A stretch of DNA of 13,064 nucleotides, taken from contig JAAZOW010000244.1 in assembly GCA_012797575.1 (NCBI GenBank), positions 1 to 13,064 of the forward strand, in the 5' to 3' direction. Position 1 is the stretch's first letter. Each line of letters begins with the position of its first letter. The notes under the pieces were generated by a model. The model had not been told where the DNA came from. It ran no database searches and saw only the letters and a program-made list of their open reading frames with translations. Position numbers and translations under genes: made by a program. The DNA is from Methanomicrobiales archaeon (GTDB lineage: Archaea > Halobacteriota > Methanomicrobia > Methanomicrobiales > Methanoculleaceae). Of the stretch, positions 7,171-13,064 are shown piece by piece.

Positions 7171-7755
7171 ATGCCCTCACTGAAACAACTCGTGGTCGAA
7201 TCGCCCGAAGAGGTCGGGAGAAGGGCTTATGAGCGGATAGCAGCCGACGTGCTCCAGGATCTCGATCTGGTCAAGGTGATCGAACACCTGTATATCTACG
7301 TCGACCCGAAGGTGCCGATATTTATCGCTGCAGGGAAGCTGCGCCATATGCCGCGCGCTATCCGGGTCGGTGACTTTGCGAACGTCAACATCGGCGAGAA
7401 GATGATCGTTCTTGATATCGCCGACGAGACCTACCTTGCACCGATGCTCCAGAAACTCTGGGCCCGCTATGGGAAGGAGAATGTCGACCAACCCGACCGG
7501 TTCACCGTCGTCCTCCCGGTGGGGGTAGCGGGGGAGGAGGAGCTCGAGCTGATGATGGTGGCCGACCCGAGTGAGACGCTCCACATGGATGTCATATACG
7601 CGCTCCAGTACCTTGCTCCCGAGGGGTTCAAAGTCCGCCGCCAGTACATTAAAGATGAAAGATTTTACTATGTGGCAAGCGAGGATACCCTCCCGGGTGA
7701 TATCGTGGAGACGATGGTCGCGCCAATATTTGAGAGGATGGGGATGACGCTATGA
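7171..7755 (+). CDS. mmp17: Methanogenesis marker protein 17
   Basis: A 194-residue soluble protein containing no cysteine at all, so it cannot supply a thiolate ligand to an iron-sulfur cluster. It is assigned to marker family 17 by length and by lying between mmp15 and mmp7, the usual partner. Recognisable stretches include HLYIYVDPKVPIFIAAGK (39-56), RFTVVLPVGVAGEEELELM (110-128) and a C-terminal helix ending MVAPIFERMGM (182-192). From memory of the literature, Mmp17 co-purifies with McrC and Mmp7 in the component A3 activation fraction, so a structural or docking role is the best guess. The ATG directly follows the mmp15 stop TAG, with AGGAGA (7161-7166) four bases upstream; the stop overlaps the mmp7 start as ATGA, which suggests Mmp17 and Mmp7 are made in matched amounts. 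Confidence 0.85.
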   Translation: MPSLKQLVVESPEEVGRRAYERIAADVLQDLDLVKVIEHLYIYVDPKVPIFIAAGKLRHMPRAIRVGDFANVNIGEKMIVLDIADETYLAPMLQKLWARYGKENVDQPDRFTVVLPVGVAGEEELELMMVADPSETLHMDVIYALQYLAPEGFKVRRQYIKDERFYYVASEDTLPGDIVETMVAPIFERMGMTL

Positions 7756-8693
7756 CGACGCTGGTGCCGGTGACCTACAAGGGAGGGATCTACCGCCACG
7801 ACGAGGTCATGGATCTGATCGATGACCTTGGAGGGTATGTCGTGCAGAAACACGTCATGGCCCAGGATGTCGTGCTCCAGTCGTTCGTGCCGCGGGATGA
7901 TATCGACCTTATACGGAAGGTTGCAAGACCGCTTGGCGGGGAGGTGATAGAGGCACCCCTCGTCGGGACCGAGATCGCGGTGGTGAGCCCGAGCCTGGAG
8001 ATCCACCATCTCCCGCACTCAGCCTGCGACGTCGCCGAGTACCTCAGGCGGGCTGGTGCGAAGACCAACATGATCGGACTTGCGCGCGGGTTTGGGAAGC
8101 GGATCGCGAACCTCAACGACGAGGAACGGGATATCATCAACGAACACGACCTGGCGGTCTACATCCTCGGGAACTTCGAAGAATGCATCGAGAAGAAATT
8201 TCCAGCGCTCAGGCGGGGGATCCATGTGCCGATAGTGTTGACCGGGGCACCTGATCGAGAGACACTGGAGAGGATCATCGATCCACCGGTTGAGGGGTAC
8301 GTCGGGGGTGCCGGCCGAATCATGCACCGGTTCAAACGCCCCGAAGAGCTCGCGAAACTCGATGAGCTGGTGGAGGAGGTCTCCCGCACCCTGGACGCCC
8401 GTCGGGATGACCTTGCGCGTGACCCGCTCTCCATCTTCCCGCCCCGACTCATGGCGATCCTCGAGGAACAGATATACGAGATCACATTGCTGACGCATCC
8501 GACGCCGGCTACCGCTCAGATGGAGGGGTTGCGGGTGAAACTCCCCTACGACCTCTATGCCGATGACCTGCGGGCGCTTGAAATCGCTGATGGTATCGCG
8601 CTCGGGGATATCGCCGACATCCTGCCATCGAGGATGCGCAATTACATATTGATACGAATTAAACCCTTTTCTGAGACCGGTATACTGGTGTAG
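7752..8693 (+). CDS. mmp7: Methanogenesis marker protein 7
   Basis: A 313-residue soluble protein assigned to marker family 7 by length, place after mmp17, and gene order typical of methanogens. It has two cysteines, Cys92 (HSACDVAEYLRRAG) and Cys145 (NFEECIEKKF), and a cluster of histidines at 85, 86 and 89 just before Cys92. A long charged helical stretch (about 197-225) precedes the C-terminal part, with LLTHPTPATAQMEGLRVKLP at 246-265. Published work, as I recall it, finds Mmp7 together with McrC and Mmp17 in the MCR activation complex, where unusual nitrogenase-precursor-like iron-sulfur clusters were reported; which residues here would bind them cannot be told from sequence alone. Translation is coupled to mmp17 by a 4-base overlap. 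The gene ends with a relatively AT-rich segment (8641-8693), two bases before the next gene. Confidence 0.85.
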   Translation: MTTLVPVTYKGGIYRHDEVMDLIDDLGGYVVQKHVMAQDVVLQSFVPRDDIDLIRKVARPLGGEVIEAPLVGTEIAVVSPSLEIHHLPHSACDVAEYLRRAGAKTNMIGLARGFGKRIANLNDEERDIINEHDLAVYILGNFEECIEKKFPALRRGIHVPIVLTGAPDRETLERIIDPPVEGYVGGAGRIMHRFKRPEELAKLDELVEEVSRTLDARRDDLARDPLSIFPPRLMAILEEQIYEITLLTHPTPATAQMEGLRVKLPYDLYADDLRALEIADGIALGDIADILPSRMRNYILIRIKPFSETGILV

Positions 8694-8695
8694 CG

Positions 8696-9142
8696 ATGGA
8701 TTTCGAGAAGATGGCCGCGAGGGTTGCGGAAAGAGGATCAGAAGCGATTGCAAAAGAGCTCCTCAAGGAGATAGAGAACGAGTACGGCAGGGTTCCCCTG
8801 ATCTTTAAACGGATGTCGGAGAGGCCTGAGATCCTTATCTCACACCTCCTCTACAAGGGTGCCGTGGTAGAGACCAGCCAGCTTGAGCCAAAGATGATCG
8901 AGCTGATCAGCCTTGCGGTGGGCGCTGCGCTCAAGTGCAGTCATTGTGTTGAGTACCACATGCAGGCGGCGATCGCAAAGGGCGCGACCCGGGCTGAGAT
9001 CCTGGAGGTGATCCTGATCGCGGGATTGCTCGCGAACGCCGCGGTCCTCGCAGATGCCTATCGCGTGGTGAACGGGCCGACCCCCCCCTCCTGCCCCTCC
9101 TGCGACATCAATAGCACTGGCCTGGGCAAGGACCTATTCTGA
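8696..9142 (+). CDS. AhpD-like / carboxymuconolactone decarboxylase-family protein with two CxxC motifs
   Basis: A 148-residue all-alpha soluble protein of the AhpD/carboxymuconolactone decarboxylase fold. The AhpD-type core is visible: KCSHCVEYHMQAA with Cys81, Cys84 and His88, preceded by Glu69, then the helix KGATRAEILEVILIAGLLANAA (95-116). This Cys-x-x-Cys-x3-His arrangement is typical of members with thiol-disulfide or peroxidase activity rather than true decarboxylases. Unusually, the tail carries a second pair, SCPSC (Cys133, Cys136), encoded directly after a run of eight C bases. The gene starts two bases after the mmp7 stop, with GGTG (8687-8690) as a weak ribosome site, so it belongs to the MCR-activation operon. 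A likely role is thiol redox or oxidant defence for the oxygen-sensitive MCR system; this is inferred from fold and position only. Confidence 0.85.
   Translation: MDFEKMAARVAERGSEAIAKELLKEIENEYGRVPLIFKRMSERPEILISHLLYKGAVVETSQLEPKMIELISLAVGAALKCSHCVEYHMQAAIAKGATRAEILEVILIAGLLANAAVLADAYRVVNGPTPPSCPSCDINSTGLGKDLF
9081..9088. repeat. C8 homopolymer inside the AhpD-like gene
   Basis: Eight consecutive C bases encode the Pro-Pro before the C-terminal SCPSC motif. Loss of one C would replace the tail with a cysteine-free PPPAPPA-type sequence ending at a TGA about 9146-9148; gain of one C would end the protein early after a leucine-rich tail. Only the present reading keeps the second CxxC. Confidence 0.6.
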
Positions 9143-9161
9143 TGAGTGATCGATCCCTGGT

Positions 9162-10964
9162 ATGTGCGGCATCGTCGGGCAGCTCGTCCTGAGAGGGGGT
9201 GAGGCGGATGCGGCCCTCATCAAGACCATGGTGGAGCGGCTCCGTCACCGAGGGCCTGACGGCGAGGGGATCTACCTCTCCGGCCCCATCGGGCTGGCCC
9301 ATCGTCGCCTTGCAGTAGCCACTGACCTCTCCGGAGAAGGCCGGCAGCCGATGGCAAACGAGGAAGGGGCGCTCTGGATCGACTTTGACGGCGAGATCTA
9401 CAACCGCCCCGAACTCCGCGAAGACCTCCAGGCTCTCGGCCACCGATTCATCACCGCAACCGATGCCGAAGTGGTTCTGCACGCCTACGAGGAATGGGGA
9501 CGGGATTGCCTGCACCGGTTCAACGGGGTGTGGGCGTTTGCCATCTGGGATGAACGCCGTCACGAGCTCTTCTGCGCCCGGGACCGCCTGGGCGTAAAAC
9601 CGTTCTACTACACTTTTGTCGGAGGATCGTTCCTCTTCGCATCGGAGATCAAGGCACTGCTCGTGCACCCTGCGGTCGGCCGACGGCCAAATGACCGGAT
9701 GCTCGCAGCGTTCCTTGCATGGGGGGTTGCGGACCATACCGGAGAGACGATGTACGACGGAATTTTTCAGCTCCCGCCCGCCCACCGGCTCACCGTCACA
9801 GAGAGAGGTGCCCCTGAGCCGGAACGCTACTGGGATCTTGCAGTGAACTCCGCCCTCGGGAGGGCCGACGACGATACCGCCGCCCGCGAACTCAAAGATA
9901 TCCTTGCCGATGCAGTCAGGCTCAGACTCAGAGACAGAGTCCCGGTCGGAACCTGTCTCTCGGGGGGGATCGACTCCTCGACGATCGCCGCCCTGGCAAA
10001 CGATCTCCTGCGGGCGGAGGGAATCCGACAGAAGACCTTCTCAGTCTGCTTCGACGATCCCCGGTTCGACGAGAGTGAGCATATCGATACGGTGGTTGCG
10101 GCGACCGGAGCCGTAAACCGCCGGGTGACTCCCGATGCAGAGGAACTCTGGGAGGATATCGGGCGGCTTCTCTACATGCAGGATGAGCCGTTTGCATCGC
10201 TCTCGATATACGCTCAGTACTGTGTGATGCGCCTTGCAAGCAACGAGGTGAAGGCGGTCCTCGATGGACAGGGAGCCGATGAGCAGCTCGGCGGGTATAT
10301 CGCCTACCAGATGCCGTACATCAAGGGGCTCTTGCGACGGGGCCGGATCCTTCCGGCGCTCCGAGAGGCTGCCGGGGGTGTACGACACCACCGTTCATTC
10401 TTCTCATGGGCGATCCGCCAGGCGCTTGTCCGATCGGAACGGAGGGGACTCCTCCTGGGGGATGTGCCTGAGGTCCTCAGGTATGCGGGATCACTTGATG
10501 AGGTGCTCGCACGAGAGATCACGGCCACAAACCTCCCCCTCCTGCTACACTGGGGGGACCGGAACTCAATGGCATTCTCGGTCGAGGTCAGGGTCCCGTT
10601 CCTCGATCACAGACTCGCCGAGTACATCGCAGCACTTCCGCTCGACCAGAAGATCCGGGGCGGGGTCACGAAGTATGTTCTGCGTCGGGCAATCCGGGGG
10701 CTGGTTCCGGATACCATCCGGTGCAGGATGGACAAGATGGGCTTTGTCACGCCCGAGGAGGCCTGGATGAACGATGAACTTGCGCCCCATATCCTCGACC
10801 TCTTCTCTGCACCCGAGTTCGCCCGACGACCCTACTGGAACGCGGAACAGGTGCTCCAAAAATACCAGGAGTTCCTCGGTGGGAGGAGTGAGTACTCCAC
10901 CGAGTTCTGGCGGATCGCCTGTACCGAGATCTGGCTGAGGCAGTTTGGCGATGAGAGGGCGTAA
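9162..10964 (+). CDS. asnB: Asparagine synthetase (glutamine-hydrolysing)
   Basis: A 600-residue cytosolic enzyme that makes asparagine from aspartate, ATP and glutamine-derived ammonia. Residues 1-215 are a class II glutamine amidotransferase: Cys2 becomes the N-terminal nucleophile after Met removal (MCGIVGQ), with RHRGPDGEG (28-36) and HRRLAV (47-52). The C-terminal synthetase domain has the ATP pyrophosphatase loop SGGIDSS (267-273), LDGQGADEQLGGY (367-379) and the signature DRNSMAFSVEVRVPFLDHRL (466-485). Cys2 fixes the start at 9162. One oddity: where family members commonly have FNGEIYN, this one reads FDGEIYN, so the oxyanion-hole Asn is Asp76. It begins 19 bases after the preceding stop, with only a poorly placed GAGTGATC (9144-9151) ahead, so expression probably relies on read-through from the operon. 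Related amidotransferases that modify surface sugars or other metabolites are an alternative, but the full motif set favours asparagine synthesis. Confidence 0.9.
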   Translation: MCGIVGQLVLRGGEADAALIKTMVERLRHRGPDGEGIYLSGPIGLAHRRLAVATDLSGEGRQPMANEEGALWIDFDGEIYNRPELREDLQALGHRFITATDAEVVLHAYEEWGRDCLHRFNGVWAFAIWDERRHELFCARDRLGVKPFYYTFVGGSFLFASEIKALLVHPAVGRRPNDRMLAAFLAWGVADHTGETMYDGIFQLPPAHRLTVTERGAPEPERYWDLAVNSALGRADDDTAARELKDILADAVRLRLRDRVPVGTCLSGGIDSSTIAALANDLLRAEGIRQKTFSVCFDDPRFDESEHIDTVVAATGAVNRRVTPDAEELWEDIGRLLYMQDEPFASLSIYAQYCVMRLASNEVKAVLDGQGADEQLGGYIAYQMPYIKGLLRRGRILPALREAAGGVRHHRSFFSWAIRQALVRSERRGLLLGDVPEVLRYAGSLDEVLAREITATNLPLLLHWGDRNSMAFSVEVRVPFLDHRLAEYIAALPLDQKIRGGVTKYVLRRAIRGLVPDTIRCRMDKMGFVTPEEAWMNDELAPHILDLFSAPEFARRPYWNAEQVLQKYQEFLGGRSEYSTEFWRIACTEIWLRQFGDERA

Positions 10965-10990
10965 GCACCCCCGATAGGGGGCAGGCTTGC
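10961..10990. terminator. Hairpin between convergent genes, likely bidirectional terminator
   Basis: An inner stem of five G-C pairs, CCCCC (10968-10972) with GGGGG (10977-10981), closes a GATA loop. An outer stem pairs GTAAGC (10961-10966, including the asnB stop) with GCTTGC (10985-10990), five Watson-Crick pairs and one G-T wobble, with an A/CAG internal loop between the stems. It lies in the 45-base gap between asnB (plus) and the OsmC gene (minus), so it could end both transcripts or protect their 3' ends. No clear T-run follows on either strand, which makes an RNA-processing or stabilising role as likely as intrinsic termination. Confidence 0.5.
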
Positions 10991-11009
10991 TAGTATAGAT
11001 GAAGAGCGA

Positions 11010-11513
11010 TCACGACTTCTCTGCATCCTCCCTGGCAAGAGAGACTCTGACCGGCACCCTACCCTCAAGTGAATCTACGACCGGAGAGCGCCGATAGCCA
11101 CGGTTCACGATATCTTCAAGCCTTTCACGGGGGGCATCCGCATCCATCCAGACGGTCACCCGGACCTCCTCAAACCCCGGTCGACGATCGCCAGAAACCT
11201 CAAAGAATCTCCTGAGGTCGAGATCGCCTTCGACATCGATATCGATAGAGTAGACCTCGACCTCATCTTCAGCCGCGCTATAGGCGATGGAGATCGTGAT
11301 GCAGGCGGCGAGTGCCGAGAGCACCAGTTCCATCGGACTTGGACCCCGGTTTGTCCCGCCCATAGCGCCTGGTTCGTCGGCAGCGATGGCAAAGTTCCGG
11401 ACGATCGTGGTGGAGTGCGCACCGCCGTTCCAGCTGGTGACGCCAGAGAGGATCCTTCTGCCCTCCGCCGGATCTCGCTGCATCGCCCGTATACAGGCGT
11501 TCACCGCCTCCAT
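11010..11513 (-). CDS. OsmC-family protein lacking the second catalytic cysteine
   Basis: A 167-residue soluble protein of the OsmC/Ohr fold, a family in which many members reduce organic hydroperoxides with a pair of cysteines. Visible signatures: GGTNRGPSPMELVLSALAAC (52-71) with Cys71 at the start of the central helix, and GYRRSPVVDSLEGRVPVRV (139-157) in the second-half motif. There the residue before Pro-Val, usually Cys, is Ser143, so the classic two-cysteine peroxidase cycle cannot operate in that form. The only other cysteine is Cys7. The start at 11513 is chosen because GGAG (11519-11522) lies five bases upstream; an ATG pair seven codons earlier (11534, 11531) has only a weak purine stretch. 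The gene lies 57 bases downstream of the YyaL-like gene on the same strand, so the two probably share a transcript. Function beyond the fold is unknown. Confidence 0.85.
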   Translation of the reverse strand: MEAVNACIRAMQRDPAEGRRILSGVTSWNGGAHSTTIVRNFAIAADEPGAMGGTNRGPSPMELVLSALAACITISIAYSAAEDEVEVYSIDIDVEGDLDLRRFFEVSGDRRPGFEEVRVTVWMDADAPRERLEDIVNRGYRRSPVVDSLEGRVPVRVSLAREDAEKS

Positions 11514-11518
11514 ATCAA

Positions 11519-11522
11519 CTCC
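11519..11522 (-). promoter_or_regulatory. Shine-Dalgarno site fixing the OsmC-family start
   Basis: On the minus strand the sequence reads GGAGTTGATATG. GGAGTTGAT matches the expected archaeal GGAGGTGAT at all but one position and ends directly before the ATG at 11513, favouring this start over the ATGs at 11531 and 11534. Confidence 0.55.
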
Positions 11523-11570
11523 GTTTCGCATCATCTTCGAAAGACCCCTTACAAGAATGCACGCCCACCA

Positions 11571-13064
11571 TCAGACAACCGGTTCCGGCAGCTTGCGCGC
11601 TGACCGTATGAGCTGCAACATCTCACCGACATCGGTCGTCGGTATGTCGCAGGCGTAGTTGGTGCAGACGTACGCCGTCGCCCGCCCCTCGACCATCACA
11701 ACATCCCGGGTGAACCCGGCAACCTCGGTAATCTCCGGTTCATCCTCATCGGATGGGCGGAAGAGAAGGACAGCGTTCGGCACGTGGTGTGACCATATGG
11801 CCCGGATCATCGCCTGGGTATCCTCCGCACCTCGGGCACCGGTGACGATCACCTCGACGTTTGGCCCCAGCATGAACCCAAGGCCAACGAGGAAGTACGA
11901 AGAGGTGATGGGAGAACTCAGGATGGTTCCAGCAAAGACCTGCTGTATCCGGTTTGCCATCTCCTCGAACTCAAGGTTTGCCGTCATCCGGCCGAGGAGG
12001 AAGAGGGTGTACATGGCCACACTGTTGCCAGAAGGGGTTGCTCTATCAAAGATCGGCTTCTGTCTGACGATGGTGTCCATGTCATCGGGCGTGAAGAAGA
12101 AACCGCCCTGATCGCGATCCCAATAGTGGGTGACCATATCCCGGGCGAGTTCGACGGCAGCCCGGAGGTAGCCGGGGGAGAGGGACGCCTCATAGACCTC
12201 GATGAGTGCCCAGATCATGAACGCGTAGTCATCAAGCGTCGCCGGGAGGCTGGCCTCACCATCCCGGTACCGGTGGAGGAGCCGCCCATCAGATCCGCGC
12301 AGGCGGGTGAGAACGAACGCGGCTGCCTTCTCCGCCGCCGCCAGGTACTCAGGGTCGTCGAACGCCCGGGCTGCCGCTGCCAGGGCGGCGATCATAAGCC
12401 CGTTCCAGTCGGTGAGGATCTTATCGTCCTTTGCCGGGCGAGCTCGCTCCTCCCGCGCGGCAAAAAGTTTCTGCCGGGAACCTTCCACGAACTGGGCCAG
12501 ATCTTCCTCTGATATAGAAAACTCATGCGCCCAGAATGCCATCGAGCGCCGTAAGCGGAGAATGTTCTGGCCTGTCCTCTTCCTCCCGGGTTGTTCAAAG
12601 TGATTCCCCGGTTCGGTAACGCCGAAGATCCGGGATATGCGCTCTCCATCCTCCTCCCCGAGCACCTGGAGGATCTCAGCCTTCGTCCAGAGATAGAACT
12701 TCCCCTCTCCACCCTCGCTGTCGGCATCTTCCGCCGAGTAAAAGCCACCGTCAGGGTCGGTCATACCTCGCAGGACATACGCTATAATCTCCCGAGCAGT
12801 CTTCGCAAACTCCTCCCGGCCGGTCGCAAGGTAGGCTTCTGTGTACGCCACGGTGAGGAGCGCCTGGTCGTAGAGCATCTTCTCGAAGTGTGGGGTGAGC
12901 CACGCCGCATCTGTTGCATAACGGTGGAATCCCCAACCGACATGATCAAATATCCCCCCCTGTCGCATGGCATGCAGGGTCTCCTCGACCATCGTGTACG
13001 CCGGGCCCTTTCCGGTCCGGTTCCCATATCGGAGCAGGAATAGGAGCTTATGCGGGGCCGGGAA
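11571..13064 (-). CDS. YyaL/DUF255 (thioredoxin-domain) family protein, N-terminus beyond the window
   Basis: The visible 498 codons are the C-terminal (alpha/alpha) barrel part of a YyaL-type protein, the family that includes human SPATA20. The frame stays open to the window edge, so the N-terminal thioredoxin-like DUF255 domain (normally about 170 residues) is cut off by the window rather than lost. Family landmarks are present from the first codon: FPAPHKLLFLLR, then GGIFDHVGWGFHRY, TPHFEKMLYDQALL, AEDADSEGGEGKFYLW, and the C-terminal VCTNYACDIPTTD. The second landmark usually reads GGGF where this has GWGF. The barrel resembles N-acylglucosamine 2-epimerase and glycosidase folds, but no reaction is established for the family; a link to thiol chemistry comes only from the missing domain. 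It lies upstream of, and probably co-transcribed with, the OsmC-family gene. Confidence 0.9.
   Translation of the reverse strand, partial: FPAPHKLLFLLRYGNRTGKGPAYTMVEETLHAMRQGGIFDHVGWGFHRYATDAAWLTPHFEKMLYDQALLTVAYTEAYLATGREEFAKTAREIIAYVLRGMTDPDGGFYSAEDADSEGGEGKFYLWTKAEILQVLGEEDGERISRIFGVTEPGNHFEQPGRKRTGQNILRLRRSMAFWAHEFSISEEDLAQFVEGSRQKLFAAREERARPAKDDKILTDWNGLMIAALAAAARAFDDPEYLAAAEKAAAFVLTRLRGSDGRLLHRYRDGEASLPATLDDYAFMIWALIEVYEASLSPGYLRAAVELARDMVTHYWDRDQGGFFFTPDDMDTIVRQKPIFDRATPSGNSVAMYTLFLLGRMTANLEFEEMANRIQQVFAGTILSSPITSSYFLVGLGFMLGPNVEVIVTGARGAEDTQAMIRAIWSHHVPNAVLLFRPSDEDEPEITEVAGFTRDVVMVEGRATAYVCTNYACDIPTTDVGEMLQLIRSARKLPEPVV

Noticed and set aside
9108..9785. Antisense open frame (225 codons) opposite the asnB 5' half
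   Set aside because: It is opposite the well-supported glutaminase domain; the translation has no family features and no ribosome site was seen.
11514..11534. An OsmC start seven codons earlier (ATG at 11534 or 11531)
   Set aside because: Only a weak AAGGGG lies upstream, while the ATG at 11513 has a near-perfect Shine-Dalgarno sequence.
11571..13064. YyaL-like gene as a truncated pseudogene starting at 12992
   Set aside because: The 24 codons before that ATG continue the family sequence in frame to the window edge, so it is an edge effect.
1..13064. CRISPR array, tRNA/rRNA gene, insertion sequence, prophage or defence system
   Set aside because: No spaced repeats, cloverleaf-like segment, transposase, integrase or terminal inverted repeat was found; nearly every base lies in a gene with a housekeeping or methanogenesis family.

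Overview
The window is a GC-rich, gene-dense archaeal segment from a methanogen. The evidence is a run of genes found essentially only in methyl-coenzyme M reductase (MCR) bearing archaea: the double ABC ATPase AtwA (component A2) plus methanogenesis marker proteins 3, 6, 5, 15, 17 and 7. The high GC content, this gene set and an archaeal ribose-1,5-bisphosphate isomerase suggest the order Methanomicrobiales (a Methanoculleus- or Methanofollis-like organism). That genus-level guess is inference, not shown by any rRNA or mcr gene here.

Layout. (1) 2-931, minus: ribose-1,5-bisphosphate isomerase of the archaeal pentose bisphosphate (AMP) pathway. (2) 932-987: a 56-base divergent control region. 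(3) 988-8693, plus: a tightly packed, translationally coupled run: HAD hydrolase, atwA, mmp3, mmp6, mmp5, mmp15, mmp17, mmp7, with gaps of 0-18 bases or 4-base overlaps. (4) 8696-9142: an AhpD/carboxymuconolactone decarboxylase-like protein two bases behind mmp7. (5) 9162-10964: a glutamine-hydrolysing asparagine synthetase, last in the plus-strand run. (6) 10961-10990: a strong hairpin between convergent genes, the likely bidirectional terminator. (7) 11010-13064, minus: an OsmC-family protein downstream of a YyaL-type (DUF255) protein whose N-terminus runs off the window.

How it works together. MCR carries nickel in coenzyme F430 and must be reduced to Ni(I) to work. From the literature as I remember it, AtwA, Mmp3, Mmp7 and Mmp17, with McrC encoded elsewhere, form or co-purify with the ATP-driven activation machinery. 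Mmp15 is an ASKHA ATPase with the iron-sulfur ligands of 2-hydroxyacyl-CoA dehydratase activators, so this operon holds two kinds of ATP-driven energy coupling. Mmp5 and Mmp6 have no known role, but each carries conserved-looking cysteines. The least explained members are the opening HAD protein (DxAGT motif) and the closing AhpD-like dithiol protein; their position makes them candidates for accessory factors in MCR activation, cofactor handling or redox maintenance.

I saw no tRNA, rRNA, CRISPR array, insertion sequence or prophage gene, and no gene-free stretch longer than about 60 bases.
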